A stretch of 64,000 bases of DNA from Bifidobacterium stellenboschense (GTDB lineage Bacteria > Actinomycetota > Actinomycetes > Actinomycetales > Bifidobacteriaceae): the NCBI RefSeq assembly GCF_000741785.1, contig NZ_JGZP01000014.1, positions 248,001-312,000 of the forward strand, read 5' to 3'. The first letter of the stretch is position 1. Each line of letters opens with the position of its first letter. The position numbers were made by a program, and so were the translations under genes. Positions 41,224 through 49,985 of this stretch are shown here, piece by piece. Below the pieces are notes generated by a model, which ran no database searches, was not told the origin of the DNA, and saw only the letters and a program-made list of their open reading frames with translations.

Positions 41224-42012
41224 ATGACGGCATACATGGACCACAAGGATTTGGCGAACGAGACGATCGACGAGACGCGCACGCGCGAGATCGCCGACGG
41301 CGTCAAGCGCGTGCTCGACGGCATCGCGGCGGCGGAACAGGCCGCCGGGCGCGACGCCGGCTCGGTGAGGCTGCTCGCCGCGACGAAGACGCGCGACGTG
41401 GGCGAGATCATGGCCGCGATCGACGCGGGCGTGCGCATGATCGGTGAGAACCGTCCGCAGGAAGTGCAGGCGAAGGCCGAGGGATTGGCGCGACAGTGCG
41501 CCGCACGCGGTCTCGAACTCGGCCGCGACGTGCCGTTCCACCTGATCGGCCAGCTGCAATCCAACAAGATCGGCAAGGTGCTGCCCGTCGTCAACACCAT
41601 CGAATCGGTGGATTCGATCGAACTGGCGGAGAAAATCGCCCGCCGCGCGGTCATGCGGAACATGACCGTCGGCGTGCTGCTCGAAGTCAACGAATCCGGC
41701 GAGGCGTCGAAGTCCGGATGCGCGCCCAGCCACGCCATCGACCTCGCCAAGCGCATCGGCGCGATGGGCGGACTGGAGCTTCAGGGGCTGATGACGATCG
41801 GCGCGCACGTGGACGACGAGGCGACGATCCGCGCCGGATTCGCCCACCTGCGCCGCACCCGCGACCAGATCCTCGCCTCCGGCGCGCAAGGCACCGAAGG
41901 CTGCACGGAACTGTCGATGGGCATGACGCAGGACATGGCGATTGCCATCGAAGAGGGCTCGACGATCGTGCGCGTCGGCACCGCCATCTTCGGGCCCCGC
42001 GCCTTCATCTGA
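41224..42012 (+). CDS. pyridoxal phosphate homeostasis protein (YggS/PLPBP family)
   Basis: 262-aa PLP-binding barrel protein that buffers free PLP and affects amino-acid homeostasis. The PLP lysine is in AATKTRDV, followed by IGENRPQE, HLIGQLQSNK, ESVDS and the phosphate-binding ELSMGMTQDM. ATG 41224 follows AGGGGAG; earlier in-frame ATGs at 41200/41203 are less well placed. It stands after a PLP enzyme, which is a fitting neighbour. Confidence 0.92.
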   Translation: MTAYMDHKDLANETIDETRTREIADGVKRVLDGIAAAEQAAGRDAGSVRLLAATKTRDVGEIMAAIDAGVRMIGENRPQEVQAKAEGLARQCAARGLELGRDVPFHLIGQLQSNKIGKVLPVVNTIESVDSIELAEKIARRAVMRNMTVGVLLEVNESGEASKSGCAPSHAIDLAKRIGAMGGLELQGLMTIGAHVDDEATIRAGFAHLRRTRDQILASGAQGTEGCTELSMGMTQDMAIAIEEGSTIVRVGTAIFGPRAFI

Positions 42013-42027
42013 CGGGAAGGTGGCCGA

Positions 42028-42579
42028 TCAGGCCTCCAGCGTCTCCTTGATCGCGCCGACGAAGTAGTCAAGGTCGGCGGGCTTGCGGGAGGAGATGAGC
42101 TTCCATCCGTTGTTGTCGTCGACGTGCAGCTGCTCGTCGACGTAGTGGCCGCCCGCGTTCTCGATGTCGGCGGCGATGTAGCGGCACGGCGCGGCGGTCT
42201 TGCCGGCCACGAGGCCCGCGTTCACCAGCAGCCATGCGCCATGGCAGATCGTCGCGATCGGCTTGCCTTCGTGCGCGAACTCCTGCGCGAGCGTGATCGC
42301 GTCCTCGTTCACGCGGATGCGGTCCACGTTGCAGGTGCCGCCGGGCACGACCAGCAGGTCGTAGTCGGCGGCCTGCACGTCGGAGAGCGTCGTGTCCGGG
42401 GTGAGCGTCTCGCCCTCGTAACGGTCGTGCTGCACGGTCTCGCACGGCGCCAGCTCGGTCGCGGCGAGCGTCACCTGCGCGCCCGCGGCCTTGAGGTCGC
42501 GCAGCGGACGGGTGAGCTCCGTCTCCTCGATGCCCCAGTTGTTGACGATGATGAGAACCTTCTTATCCGCGATGGCCAT
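42028..42579 (-). CDS. DJ-1/PfpI family protein
   Basis: 183-aa protein of the class I glutamine amidotransferase-like superfamily. The nucleophilic Cys112 lies in the elbow ATICHGAWLL, with the acidic residue in NWGIEETEL as in PfpI/YhbO proteins. These act as glyoxalase/deglycase-like or chaperone-like stress proteins. ATG 42579 follows GGAAGGGA. The gene is convergent with the PLP homeostasis gene, 15 bp apart. Confidence 0.9.
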   Translation of the reverse strand: MAIADKKVLIIVNNWGIEETELTRPLRDLKAAGAQVTLAATELAPCETVQHDRYEGETLTPDTTLSDVQAADYDLLVVPGGTCNVDRIRVNEDAITLAQEFAHEGKPIATICHGAWLLVNAGLVAGKTAAPCRYIAADIENAGGHYVDEQLHVDDNNGWKLISSRKPADLDYFVGAIKETLEA

Positions 42580-42796
42580 GATGAGTCCCTTCCATGGGTG
42601 GCCGCCGGCGTGTTCGTTCCTCGGACATGCCGGCGGCTGATGTGGTTGCTTGCCGTATCCCATTATGCCGTGCCCCGGGCCGCGCGCGTCCGTCCGCCGC
42701 GCGGTAAGCTGAGGGAGAAGCATCATCATCCGGAACGCGTCCGAGACGGTTCGGCGATGATCCGGCGAGTCGACACGGTCGACGAGGAGGGGCGCA

Positions 42797-43474
42797 ATGA
42801 CCGAACCATACAACGCGAACCCGTACGGGGGCGATCCGCACGGCGGCGGGAATCCCGACGCGACGATACTGGACGGGACCGTTCCCGACGGCGCGAATGG
42901 GAACGGCGCGAACAGCGCCCCTGCGCAGGTGCCGTACGCGCCGTACGGCGGCGGATACAACCCGTACACGCAGACCGCCGCGCCCGTGCCGCCCGCGTAC
43001 GGCGGCACGCCGGGCGGCGCGTATGGCGGTGTTCCGGGCGTGCCCGCGGGGCCGTACCAGCCGTACTACCAGCCGGAACCGCGCTGGAACGCGATGGCCA
43101 TCGCCGGGTTCATCGGCTCGCTGCTGTTCTCGATTGTTGGCCTGGTCCTCAGCATCATCGGCCTCGTTCAGATCAGACGGACCGGCGAGAAGGGCAAGGG
43201 GCTCGCGATCGCCGGCATCATCATCGGCGCCTTGTTCACCGCGATGTGGATCGCGTTCATCGTCCTGTTCGTCGTGCTCATCGCCAACGCGTCGTCATCG
43301 TCGTACGACTACGACTATTCGTACGACGACGGCGACGACGGCTACGGGTATTACGACGACGGCGACGACGTGATGGACGCCGCCGACTGTCTCGCCGCCG
43401 CGCCGGACAGCGCGACCGCGCGGCTGGACGCGATCATCGCCGCCACGTATGCGGGACTAGACTGGGCAGCATGA
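42797..43474 (+). CDS. DUF4190-type membrane protein with Pro/Gly/Tyr-rich N terminus
   Basis: 225-aa protein with a disordered N-terminal half rich in Pro, Gly and Tyr, two membrane helices (about residues 99-122 and 135-160) with the loop VQIRRTGEKGKGLAIAGI typical of DUF4190, and a very acidic Asp/Tyr tail before a short helical end. Function unknown. GGAGGGG precedes ATG 42797. Its stop overlaps the next start by four bases. Confidence 0.82.
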   Translation: MTEPYNANPYGGDPHGGGNPDATILDGTVPDGANGNGANSAPAQVPYAPYGGGYNPYTQTAAPVPPAYGGTPGGAYGGVPGVPAGPYQPYYQPEPRWNAMAIAGFIGSLLFSIVGLVLSIIGLVQIRRTGEKGKGLAIAGIIIGALFTAMWIAFIVLFVVLIANASSSSYDYDYSYDDGDDGYGYYDDGDDVMDAADCLAAAPDSATARLDAIIAATYAGLDWAA

Positions 43475-44292
43475 GAATCGCACGTTTTTCATTGAATGAC
43501 ACGCCGCGATACGCCTTCGTGCAGAAGGATGAATCGGACGGCAAGGATTATCTCGTCGAACTCGACGGCCACCCGCTGCTCGGCGGCAAGGTCGCCCCGA
43601 CCGGCAAGCGCTACGCGCTCGACGCCGACGGCATCCGCCTGCTTTCGCCGGTCCTGCCGAGCAAGGTGTACGGACTCGCCAAGAACTATGAGGCGCACGC
43701 GCAGTACATGCACGAGGCCGGTCACTCCGAGATCTCGCACGCCCCCGAGGACATGGTCATCTTCACCAAGCCGTCCACTTCGGTGATCGGCCCGGACGAT
43801 CCGATCGTGTACCCGGCCTGCTCGAAGGACATGAACTTCGAGCCGGAACTCGCCGTCGTGATGGGCCGCGTCGCCAAGAACGTGCCGGTCGAGAAGGCCA
43901 TGGACTACGTGCTCGGCTTCACCTGCGTTAACGACGTGACGCTGCGCGACCTGCAGGGTCTCGACCCGACGTGGACGCGCGCCAAGGGCTTCGACACGTC
44001 CTGCCCGCTCGGCCCGTGGATCGTCACGCGCGACGACGTGAACTGGAAGGACGCGAAGATCTCGTTCACGCTCAACGGCGAGGACGTGGCGATGGCGTCC
44101 GGCACGACCGCAAACCTCATCCACGGCATCCCCGAGCAGATCGCCGCGATCAGCTCGTTCTCGACGCTCCTGCCCGGCGACGTCATCATGACCGGCACGC
44201 CGAACGCCTCCGGCCACCTCGACCCCGGCGACGAGACCATCGTCCACGTCGAAGGCGTCGGCGACCTGCGCAACGTGATCGTGCGCGCGTAG
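43471..44292 (+). CDS. fumarylacetoacetate hydrolase (FAH) family protein
   Basis: 273-aa FAH-fold enzyme. The metal-binding block FEPELAVVMG, the loop FTCVNDVTLRDLQ, KGFDTSCPLGPW and MTGTPNASG are all characteristic. Family members hydrolyse acylpyruvates or decarboxylate oxaloacetate; the substrate is undetermined. ATG 43471 overlaps the preceding stop codon. TAGACT (43458-43463) just upstream could be a -10 giving a leaderless transcript in addition to readthrough. Confidence 0.9.
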   Translation: MRIARFSLNDTPRYAFVQKDESDGKDYLVELDGHPLLGGKVAPTGKRYALDADGIRLLSPVLPSKVYGLAKNYEAHAQYMHEAGHSEISHAPEDMVIFTKPSTSVIGPDDPIVYPACSKDMNFEPELAVVMGRVAKNVPVEKAMDYVLGFTCVNDVTLRDLQGLDPTWTRAKGFDTSCPLGPWIVTRDDVNWKDAKISFTLNGEDVAMASGTTANLIHGIPEQIAAISSFSTLLPGDVIMTGTPNASGHLDPGDETIVHVEGVGDLRNVIVRA

Positions 44293-44315
44293 GCGGGCGA
44301 AGTCCTGCGACGATG

Positions 44316-44347
44316 AGGGCGCCTTCCCAGCTGGGAGGGCGCCCTTT
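44316..44347 (+). terminator. terminator after the FAH-family gene
   Basis: AGGGCGCC (44316-44323) pairs with GGCGCCCT (44338-44345) outside a nested CCCAG/CTGGG, followed by TT. It separates the FAH gene from the SPFH cluster. Confidence 0.7.
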
Positions 44348-44420
44348 CGCATGCCGGCGGCTTGCGGACGGATGCCGGCGATGACGCCGGATAAGGGGCG
44401 AACGCGCCGTTGTGTCTACC

Positions 44421-44431
44421 GGGGGGGGGGG
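44421..44431 (+). promoter_or_regulatory. run of eleven G residues upstream of the SPFH cluster
   Basis: A G11 tract lies 50 bp before the first start codon of the cluster, after the preceding terminator. Homopolymers of this length are prone to slippage, so promoter spacing could vary between cells. A second G11 tract is at 53940-53950. Confidence 0.45.
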
Positions 44432-44480
44432 ATGCTGGTTTTCAGCCATCGAGGGCTTGATATGAGGGAGAAGGTACCGT

Positions 44481-45950
44481 ATGCCATTCAATTTCATCGA
44501 TGTGGTCCGCTACGGCGGCGGCGATACCAAGGACATCTTCGCGTGGAGGCATCCGGGCACCGAGCTCAAGGCCGGCACCAAGCTCACGGTGATGCCCCAT
44601 CAGATCGCCGTATTCGTCAAGAACGGCCGGATAGCGCAGACGTTCCGCGAGGGTGCGCACGTCATCGAAGGCAACAGCGCGCCGTTGCTGACGGGCGTGA
44701 CCAAGATGTTCACCGGCGGGGTCAACCCGAACGACGCGCGCGTGTACTTCATCAATCTCACCGACAAGACCAATGTGAAGTGGGGCACCCCTTCGCCGAT
44801 CAACATTCCGGTGGTGGGCAACGTGGGGCCGCGCAGCGGCGGCCTGACCCTGCCCGCGGGGGCCAACGGCGAATACTCGATCGCCCTGTCCTACTTCGAT
44901 CCGGACGTGTATTCGGGACCGCAGACCGAGCAGGCCAACGCCGCGCACATCGATGCGTTCTTCCACCAGTTCGTTTCGGACCGTGAAGTCACCTCCGTGG
45001 ATGACGTGGTGGCGGTGCTGCGGCAGAAGATCAACGAGATCATCGGCGACGAGCTGGGCAAGGTGCTCATCGGCTCCGGCATTCAGATCAACATGATCGA
45101 CGCCAGGAAGTCCGAGATCGCCGACGAGATGCGTCGTCGTCTTCAGGAACCGTTCGCCCGTATGGAACAGCAATACGGCGTCAGGGTCTTCGATTTCATG
45201 CTCAACGCGATCGTCATCGACAAGTCGAGCCGCGCCTACCTGCAGTACGCCAAGCGCGCCCAGGCGTTCGAGGACCAGGTCAGCGAGGCGGAGGCGCGTC
45301 AGTACACGGGCGTCATGGACGCCCAGACGAAGCTCATGCGGGAGCGTCTCGACGCGATGGGCCGCATGGCCCACACCGACGCCAAGGCCTACGACCAGAA
45401 CCAGCGTGGATACACCTTCCAGCAGGAGCACACGTTGGACGTGCTCCAGACCGCGGCCGGCAACACCGGTTCCGGTTCCGATCTGATGAACGGCGGCATC
45501 GGGCTGGGCGTGGGCCTCGGCGTGGGCGGCTCCCTCGTCAAGGGGCTGAACTCCGCCATCTCCTCGCTGGGCGTGACGGACTTCACCCCTGCGGCCGCAT
45601 CCGGCACGACGGCCGCATCCGGTGCCGGCGCGTCCGGCGTGGGGTCGGCGGACGCGAGCCGGCGTCAGCCGCCGGCGCATCAGCCGTTGACCCCCGACGC
45701 CGCGGCTTCGGACGTCCAGGCCGCGACGGCCGCGGCCGCGGCGCAGGCCGCCTCCGTCTCCCGACCGGTGCAACCGGCTCAGTCGGCCCGGCCCACGCAA
45801 GCCGAACGGCATGCGCAACCCGCGCAACCCGCGCAACCGGTGTCGGACCCCATCGAGGCATTGTCCACGTTGAAGAAGGCTCACGACCTGGGTCTGATCA
45901 GCGACGACCAATTCGCCGCCAAGCAGCAGGAGATTCTCGCGCGCATGTAG
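44481..45950 (+). CDS. SPFH-domain protein with C-terminal SHOCT domain (YdjI-like)
   Basis: 489-aa protein of the YdjI/virion-core-like SPFH group. The N-terminal 300 residues hold the SPFH domain (DIFAWRHPGTELKAGTKLTV, HQIAVFVKNGRI, EIIGDELGKVLIGSGIQINM). A Gly-rich stretch, an Ala/Pro/Gln-rich linker and a 34-residue SHOCT domain (DPIEALSTLKKAHDLGLISD) follow. AGGGAG precedes the start. B. subtilis YdjI works with YdjG/YdjH and PspA in a membrane-stress complex; the zinc-ribbon membrane proteins downstream are compatible with such a complex, but no PspA gene is here. Confidence 0.87.
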   Translation: MPFNFIDVVRYGGGDTKDIFAWRHPGTELKAGTKLTVMPHQIAVFVKNGRIAQTFREGAHVIEGNSAPLLTGVTKMFTGGVNPNDARVYFINLTDKTNVKWGTPSPINIPVVGNVGPRSGGLTLPAGANGEYSIALSYFDPDVYSGPQTEQANAAHIDAFFHQFVSDREVTSVDDVVAVLRQKINEIIGDELGKVLIGSGIQINMIDARKSEIADEMRRRLQEPFARMEQQYGVRVFDFMLNAIVIDKSSRAYLQYAKRAQAFEDQVSEAEARQYTGVMDAQTKLMRERLDAMGRMAHTDAKAYDQNQRGYTFQQEHTLDVLQTAAGNTGSGSDLMNGGIGLGVGLGVGGSLVKGLNSAISSLGVTDFTPAAASGTTAASGAGASGVGSADASRRQPPAHQPLTPDAAASDVQAATAAAAAQAASVSRPVQPAQSARPTQAERHAQPAQPAQPVSDPIEALSTLKKAHDLGLISDDQFAAKQQEILARM

Positions 45951-46024
45951 GCATCGGCCGCCCGGCCGCCCGTTCCATGCCATCCGAGAGCACAAGAGCA
46001 CAAAAGCAGGAAAAGGAACCATCC

Positions 46025-46438
46025 ATGAACAACAAGCAACCCATCATCTTCGCCGTGCTGGCCACGGTCGTCGTCGACGTCATCATGCTCGTCATCCCGC
46101 ATGCCAACGTGCTGTCGTTCTGGCTGGCGTTCGTCATGCTCACCCTGAGCGGCCTGGCGTTCCTCATCCCCGCGCTGGTCCGGCCCGCCACCGATTACAC
46201 CACGCGTCTGCCGGCGTTCGTGGCGCTCGGCGCGAATTACGTGCTGCAGATCGTGCTCACGTTCTTCTCCAACACGGGCTGGTGGCGCGTCACGCTGATT
46301 GTCGAGCTGCTTGCGCTGTTGGCCGTCAGCGGCATCGCGTTGGCCGTCTCCTACACGGAACGGCGCAATGACGCGGCCAACGCATACTACGCGCAGGATT
46401 CCGCCAACCGGTTCACGCCCAAGCAGGGCGGCTTCTGA
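46025..46438 (+). CDS. small four-helix membrane protein
   Basis: 137-aa protein with four predicted membrane helices (about residues 6-25, 29-49, 59-79 and 83-105) and a polar C terminus. AAAGGA precedes ATG 46025. The stop overlaps the next start (TGATG), so the two are translationally coupled. No known family recognised; it is part of the SPFH cluster. Confidence 0.82.
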   Translation: MNNKQPIIFAVLATVVVDVIMLVIPHANVLSFWLAFVMLTLSGLAFLIPALVRPATDYTTRLPAFVALGANYVLQIVLTFFSNTGWWRVTLIVELLALLAVSGIALAVSYTERRNDAANAYYAQDSANRFTPKQGGF

Positions 46439-46950
46439 TGAAGGCGTTGTTCGCCAAGCGGTTGTTCGTGCGCCTGGCCACGGGCGTATGGATCGTGGTG
46501 GCGGCATGGCTGGTGCTCGCGTCGTTCGGGGTGCTCACGTTGCAGGGCATGACGTTCTTCGTGAACCAGCCGGGGGTCGCCGAACAGTTCGATCCGCAGA
46601 CGGTGGCGGTGTTCCGCGGCATGTCCGCGTTCTTCGACGGCGTGCTGCCGGTCTACGTGCTGCTGACGGTCACCTCGCTGCTCGGCATGGCCTCCACGAT
46701 GACCATGTCGCAGGACATCCGCGACACCTATAGCCATCGCACCTATACGCTGACCTCCGCCAAGATCGCCGCGAACATGGGGTATGAGCCGACGATGGCC
46801 CGCACGCGCGAGACGCTGGATCGCACCATGGGCGCCGCGTCCGGGGTACCCGGGGCTTCGGTCCCCGCCGGCGCGCCCGCAGACGGCATGCCTGCTCCGC
46901 CGTACCCGCCATATCCGTCGCGTCCATCACGTAACGGGGAGGCGTCATGA
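46438..46950 (+). CDS. membrane protein with Pro-rich C terminus
   Basis: 170-aa protein with two membrane helices (about residues 13-36 and 67-85) separated by a likely external loop, and a Pro/Ala-rich cytoplasmic tail (PAPPYPPYPSRPSR). It overlaps the preceding stop by one base and the next gene by four. Function unknown. Confidence 0.8.
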   Translation: MKALFAKRLFVRLATGVWIVVAAWLVLASFGVLTLQGMTFFVNQPGVAEQFDPQTVAVFRGMSAFFDGVLPVYVLLTVTSLLGMASTMTMSQDIRDTYSHRTYTLTSAKIAANMGYEPTMARTRETLDRTMGAASGVPGASVPAGAPADGMPAPPYPPYPSRPSRNGEAS

Positions 46951-47945
46951 CCGTATCCGGATCATCGATGGTCGTCACCATCGTGCTGCTGTTGCTGGCC
47001 ACCATCGTCATGCCGGTCGTGGCCGTCATCCTCATCGTCAAGCTGGTGAAGCGGTCGTCGGCCATCGCCGGCGCACGCTTCAAGATCTGGTACTTCCTGC
47101 TGCCCTGCGGCGCCATATTCCTGCTGTCGTGGGGGTACGGCACGTTCACGGACGGCGGGACCGTGAACACCGTCAAAGGTCTGGTCGGCATGGGCGCCGG
47201 CATCGTGCTGATCCTGCGTTGCGTGTTCGAGGAGTGGCGTGACGCGGCCGCCATGCTGGCCACCCGCCGGGAACTCGATCGGCGCGTGGACCGTCGCATC
47301 GCCGAGGAGACGCGGTACTCCACGGACATGCATCGCGCGGCCGGAGTCAACGCCTCGGACATGGACAAGGCGGTCGTCTGCCCGTCCTGCGGCAGCGAAT
47401 GCCTCCTGCCGATGGGGCACGCCATCCTGTGCGCCGCCTGCGGCAATCCGATCTCGTTCGCCGCGCAGGCGACGGCCACCGCCACCGGCATCGTCGGACG
47501 CGGCGTCGCACACGATGACGAGCTGCTGCGGGACGGCGTCGGCGTGACCGAACGCGACCTGGGTACGTTGCGTCCGGTGCATGCCGTGGACGGCCGTGCC
47601 ATCTGGGGCGACGCCGCCGACGTGACGTTCCGCTGCCGCCGGTGCGCCGCGACCGTCCAAGGACGCGCCGATCGGCCGCCGGCGTGTCCGCGTTGCGGCC
47701 GTCCGCTGACGGTGTCCGACATCGTCGCCGACCGTTACGGCGCCACCGCGCAGGTCGATTCCGCGCGGGCCGCGGCGGCGTCCGCGGTCGCCGCCGGCGG
47801 CCGCGTGACGATCGTCTGTCCGACATGCGGCGCCGTGGGGAGCGGACCGCTCAACCGTCCGTACACGTGTGCGACGTGCGGGCATGTCATCGGCGAGTCC
47901 GACGTGCCGCGGTGCGTTCCGCCAAGGGGAGGAGATGTGCGATGA
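46947..47945 (+). CDS. membrane protein with three zinc ribbons
   Basis: 332-aa protein. Three membrane helices occupy about residues 8-95. The rest carries paired zinc-binding motifs: CPSCGSE with CAACGNP, CRRCAAT with CPRCGRP, and CPTCGAV with CATCGHV. Zinc-ribbon membrane proteins accompany SPFH proteins in YdjG-type systems. Overlaps on both sides (ATGA type) show tight co-translation. Confidence 0.82.
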   Translation: MTVSGSSMVVTIVLLLLATIVMPVVAVILIVKLVKRSSAIAGARFKIWYFLLPCGAIFLLSWGYGTFTDGGTVNTVKGLVGMGAGIVLILRCVFEEWRDAAAMLATRRELDRRVDRRIAEETRYSTDMHRAAGVNASDMDKAVVCPSCGSECLLPMGHAILCAACGNPISFAAQATATATGIVGRGVAHDDELLRDGVGVTERDLGTLRPVHAVDGRAIWGDAADVTFRCRRCAATVQGRADRPPACPRCGRPLTVSDIVADRYGATAQVDSARAAAASAVAAGGRVTIVCPTCGAVGSGPLNRPYTCATCGHVIGESDVPRCVPPRGGDVR

Positions 47946-48523
47946 GCGCCTTCGCCAATGGGCCCGTGCGGCGTCCGCAGCCTGCTGCCGGGCCGGCGCC
48001 GACCATCCGCAAGGGTCGTCCCGAGGACGACGTGCAGCTGACCGCGCGCCAACGCGACCGCAAGTACCTGCGCGCGTACGGCGTGCTGTCGGTGCTGTAC
48101 GTGGCGTTGGCCGCCGTGACCGTCGTCGTGTTCCGCAAGGCCGTGTGGGGCGACGCCCTGGTGGGCGCCCTGCAGCCGATCGTGGGTGACGACGTGTATA
48201 CCGACTACGGGCGGTATATGATCACCGGTGTCAAATGGGTGTTCACCGTGGCGCTGGCTATACTGCTCGTGGTGCCGATGATCACGGTCCTCGCCGATTT
48301 CATCCGGCGCGTGATCCGCCGCGGCAAGTTCGTGTACATCGAATCGGACCGTTACATGACCCACCTGCTCAAAGGCGAGGCGGACGCGGCCACCACGCAG
48401 ACCCTGGACTACATCCGCAAGGAACTGCTGTACGTCAACCGTACGTGCGGCTCCTGCGGCAGGACGTGGCTGGTGCCCGCCGACCATCAGACGGCATGCC
48501 CCAACTGCGGCGGCCGGGTGTGA
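47942..48523 (+). CDS. membrane protein with C-terminal zinc ribbon
   Basis: 193-aa protein with two membrane helices (about residues 46-67 and 98-122), a basic juxtamembrane region (DFIRRVIRRGKF) and a C-terminal ribbon CGSCGRTWLVP then CPNCGGRV. It overlaps the preceding gene by four bases. Likely partner of the SPFH protein; function unknown. Confidence 0.82.
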   Translation: MSAFANGPVRRPQPAAGPAPTIRKGRPEDDVQLTARQRDRKYLRAYGVLSVLYVALAAVTVVVFRKAVWGDALVGALQPIVGDDVYTDYGRYMITGVKWVFTVALAILLVVPMITVLADFIRRVIRRGKFVYIESDRYMTHLLKGEADAATTQTLDYIRKELLYVNRTCGSCGRTWLVPADHQTACPNCGGRV

Positions 48524-48617
48524 CGTTGGCCGAGACGTTGCGGATTCGGTCGATGTTTCACATCGCTTCGCATCAACGATGAGAGAACAACAGAGAACGA
48601 CAAAGGAAAGGTGAATG

Positions 48618-49802
48618 ATGCTCAGTCCCGCCGAATGGCCCCATGACATGAACATGATCCAGCGCCGCGCACAGAACGGCAACAAGTACGCCCAATGGCA
48701 GATGAGCCGGGCCTTCCATGACGGCGACGGCGTGCCGAAGAACTACGATCTGGCCCTCTTCTGGTGCCGGAAGTCCGCGGAGAACGGGTTCCTGGACGCC
48801 ATGGAGGATCTGGGCGATCCGAGGATGTACCACACGCTGTCTCCGTCCGAAACCCGTCAGTGGTCCGAGAAGGCGATGCAGGCCGAGCTCAATGTCAAGG
48901 CGGTCGGCCCTATGACGACCGTGGGAGGAACCGGTGAGGCCAAGTCGTACGGTACTGATCCGACCCCGTACCTGAAGGACATCCGAATGGCCGAGAAGAT
49001 GGCCGAAAGTGACGACCCCGAGCAGTTCCTGACCGCCATGTACATGCTGCAGGGGCCTGCGGAACAGGGCGTGGCGCGTGCGGAATACGCGCTCGGCATG
49101 GGATGCCTTCACGCCATGGGGATGGCGTTCACCAGGGACCAGGCCCGGCGACTCCAGTCCTTGGACATCAAGACGGGCCTGTATTCGGCCTCCCACTGGC
49201 TTTCGCTCGCCAGCAAACATGGTCATGGAACCGCGGCCGTGATGCTCGGCGATTTGAACGCGCAGGGGACCATGGATCACGGCGAACCCAACATGCACGT
49301 CGCCGCCGCCATGTACGCCCGTGCCCAAGCCAACGGCTATCCGTTGGAAGACAAGCAGCAGGCGGTTCTGGACCGTTACGGGAAGAAGGGTGGTGGCGCC
49401 TCCGGCGGTTCGTCCACGCACGGAGGGTCGACGGCGAATCCGAGTGCGAAGCAATCCGTGCCGATGCCGCCGCGGCCCGCCGCGCCCGCGGGTGGGGCGG
49501 CGCCGCAGCCGTCGAACTGGCAGCCCGGCCAGCCTTGGGCGCCCGGCCAGACGCCGCAGCCGGGTCAGGCCGCCCCGGCTGCGAAGAACGCCGCTCCTGC
49601 GAAACAGAGTGGCCTGGGACGGGTGCTGGTGGTGCTCGGCATCGTGCTGGCGGTGCTGTGGGTGGTCCTGTTGCTGTTCGGCGGCGCGAAGCTGTGGATG
49701 CTGGTCCTTGCCGTCGTCCTCATCGTGGCCGGCAAGGTGGTCTCCAACAAGGGCAACGGAGGCAATGGAAACAACGGGAGTGACGGCCGGCAATCGCAAT
49801 GA
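48618..49802 (+). CDS. Sel1-repeat protein with C-terminal membrane anchor
   Basis: About 394 aa. The N-terminal half consists of Sel1/TPR-like helical repeats (NKYAQWQMSRAFHDGDGVPK, DLALFWCRKSAENG, AEYALGMGCLHAMG, ASHWLSLASKHGHGTAAVML), which normally mediate protein contacts. A Pro/Gly/Gln linker and two close membrane helices (about residues 335-355 and 357-375) follow, then an Asn/Gly tail. ATGs occur at 48615 and 48618; AAAGG is better spaced for the second. Confidence 0.82.
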   Translation: MLSPAEWPHDMNMIQRRAQNGNKYAQWQMSRAFHDGDGVPKNYDLALFWCRKSAENGFLDAMEDLGDPRMYHTLSPSETRQWSEKAMQAELNVKAVGPMTTVGGTGEAKSYGTDPTPYLKDIRMAEKMAESDDPEQFLTAMYMLQGPAEQGVARAEYALGMGCLHAMGMAFTRDQARRLQSLDIKTGLYSASHWLSLASKHGHGTAAVMLGDLNAQGTMDHGEPNMHVAAAMYARAQANGYPLEDKQQAVLDRYGKKGGGASGGSSTHGGSTANPSAKQSVPMPPRPAAPAGGAAPQPSNWQPGQPWAPGQTPQPGQAAPAAKNAAPAKQSGLGRVLVVLGIVLAVLWVVLLLFGGAKLWMLVLAVVLIVAGKVVSNKGNGGNGNNGSDGRQSQ

Positions 49803-49898
49803 CCGCGGTGGTGGTCCAACCGCCATGCCGCTGCCGTAGGATGAGTGCAGCAGAGCCATAGTGAAAGACTCCGCGCAAGAGAAGAGAAGGAGGGCGTC

Positions 49899-49985
49899 AT
49901 GAGTGGTGCCATGCCGAATATCACGAAACCTGCGGGGCGCCGGGGCCGTCGTTCGTGTGGCCGCAGCCCGCACCCCCGGCTATGA
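49899..49985 (+). other. out-of-frame 5' end of the next membrane protein gene
   Basis: ATG 49899 has the strong site GAAGGAGG, but its frame stops after 28 codons at TGA 49983, overlapping ATG 49982 of the long frame. Adding one G to GGGG at 49934-49937 joins the two into MSGAMPNITKPAGAPGPSFV and on to the long frame, a natural-looking Pro/Ala-rich start like those of the neighbours. A one-base deletion is therefore likely; a translationally coupled leader is the alternative. Confidence 0.6.
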
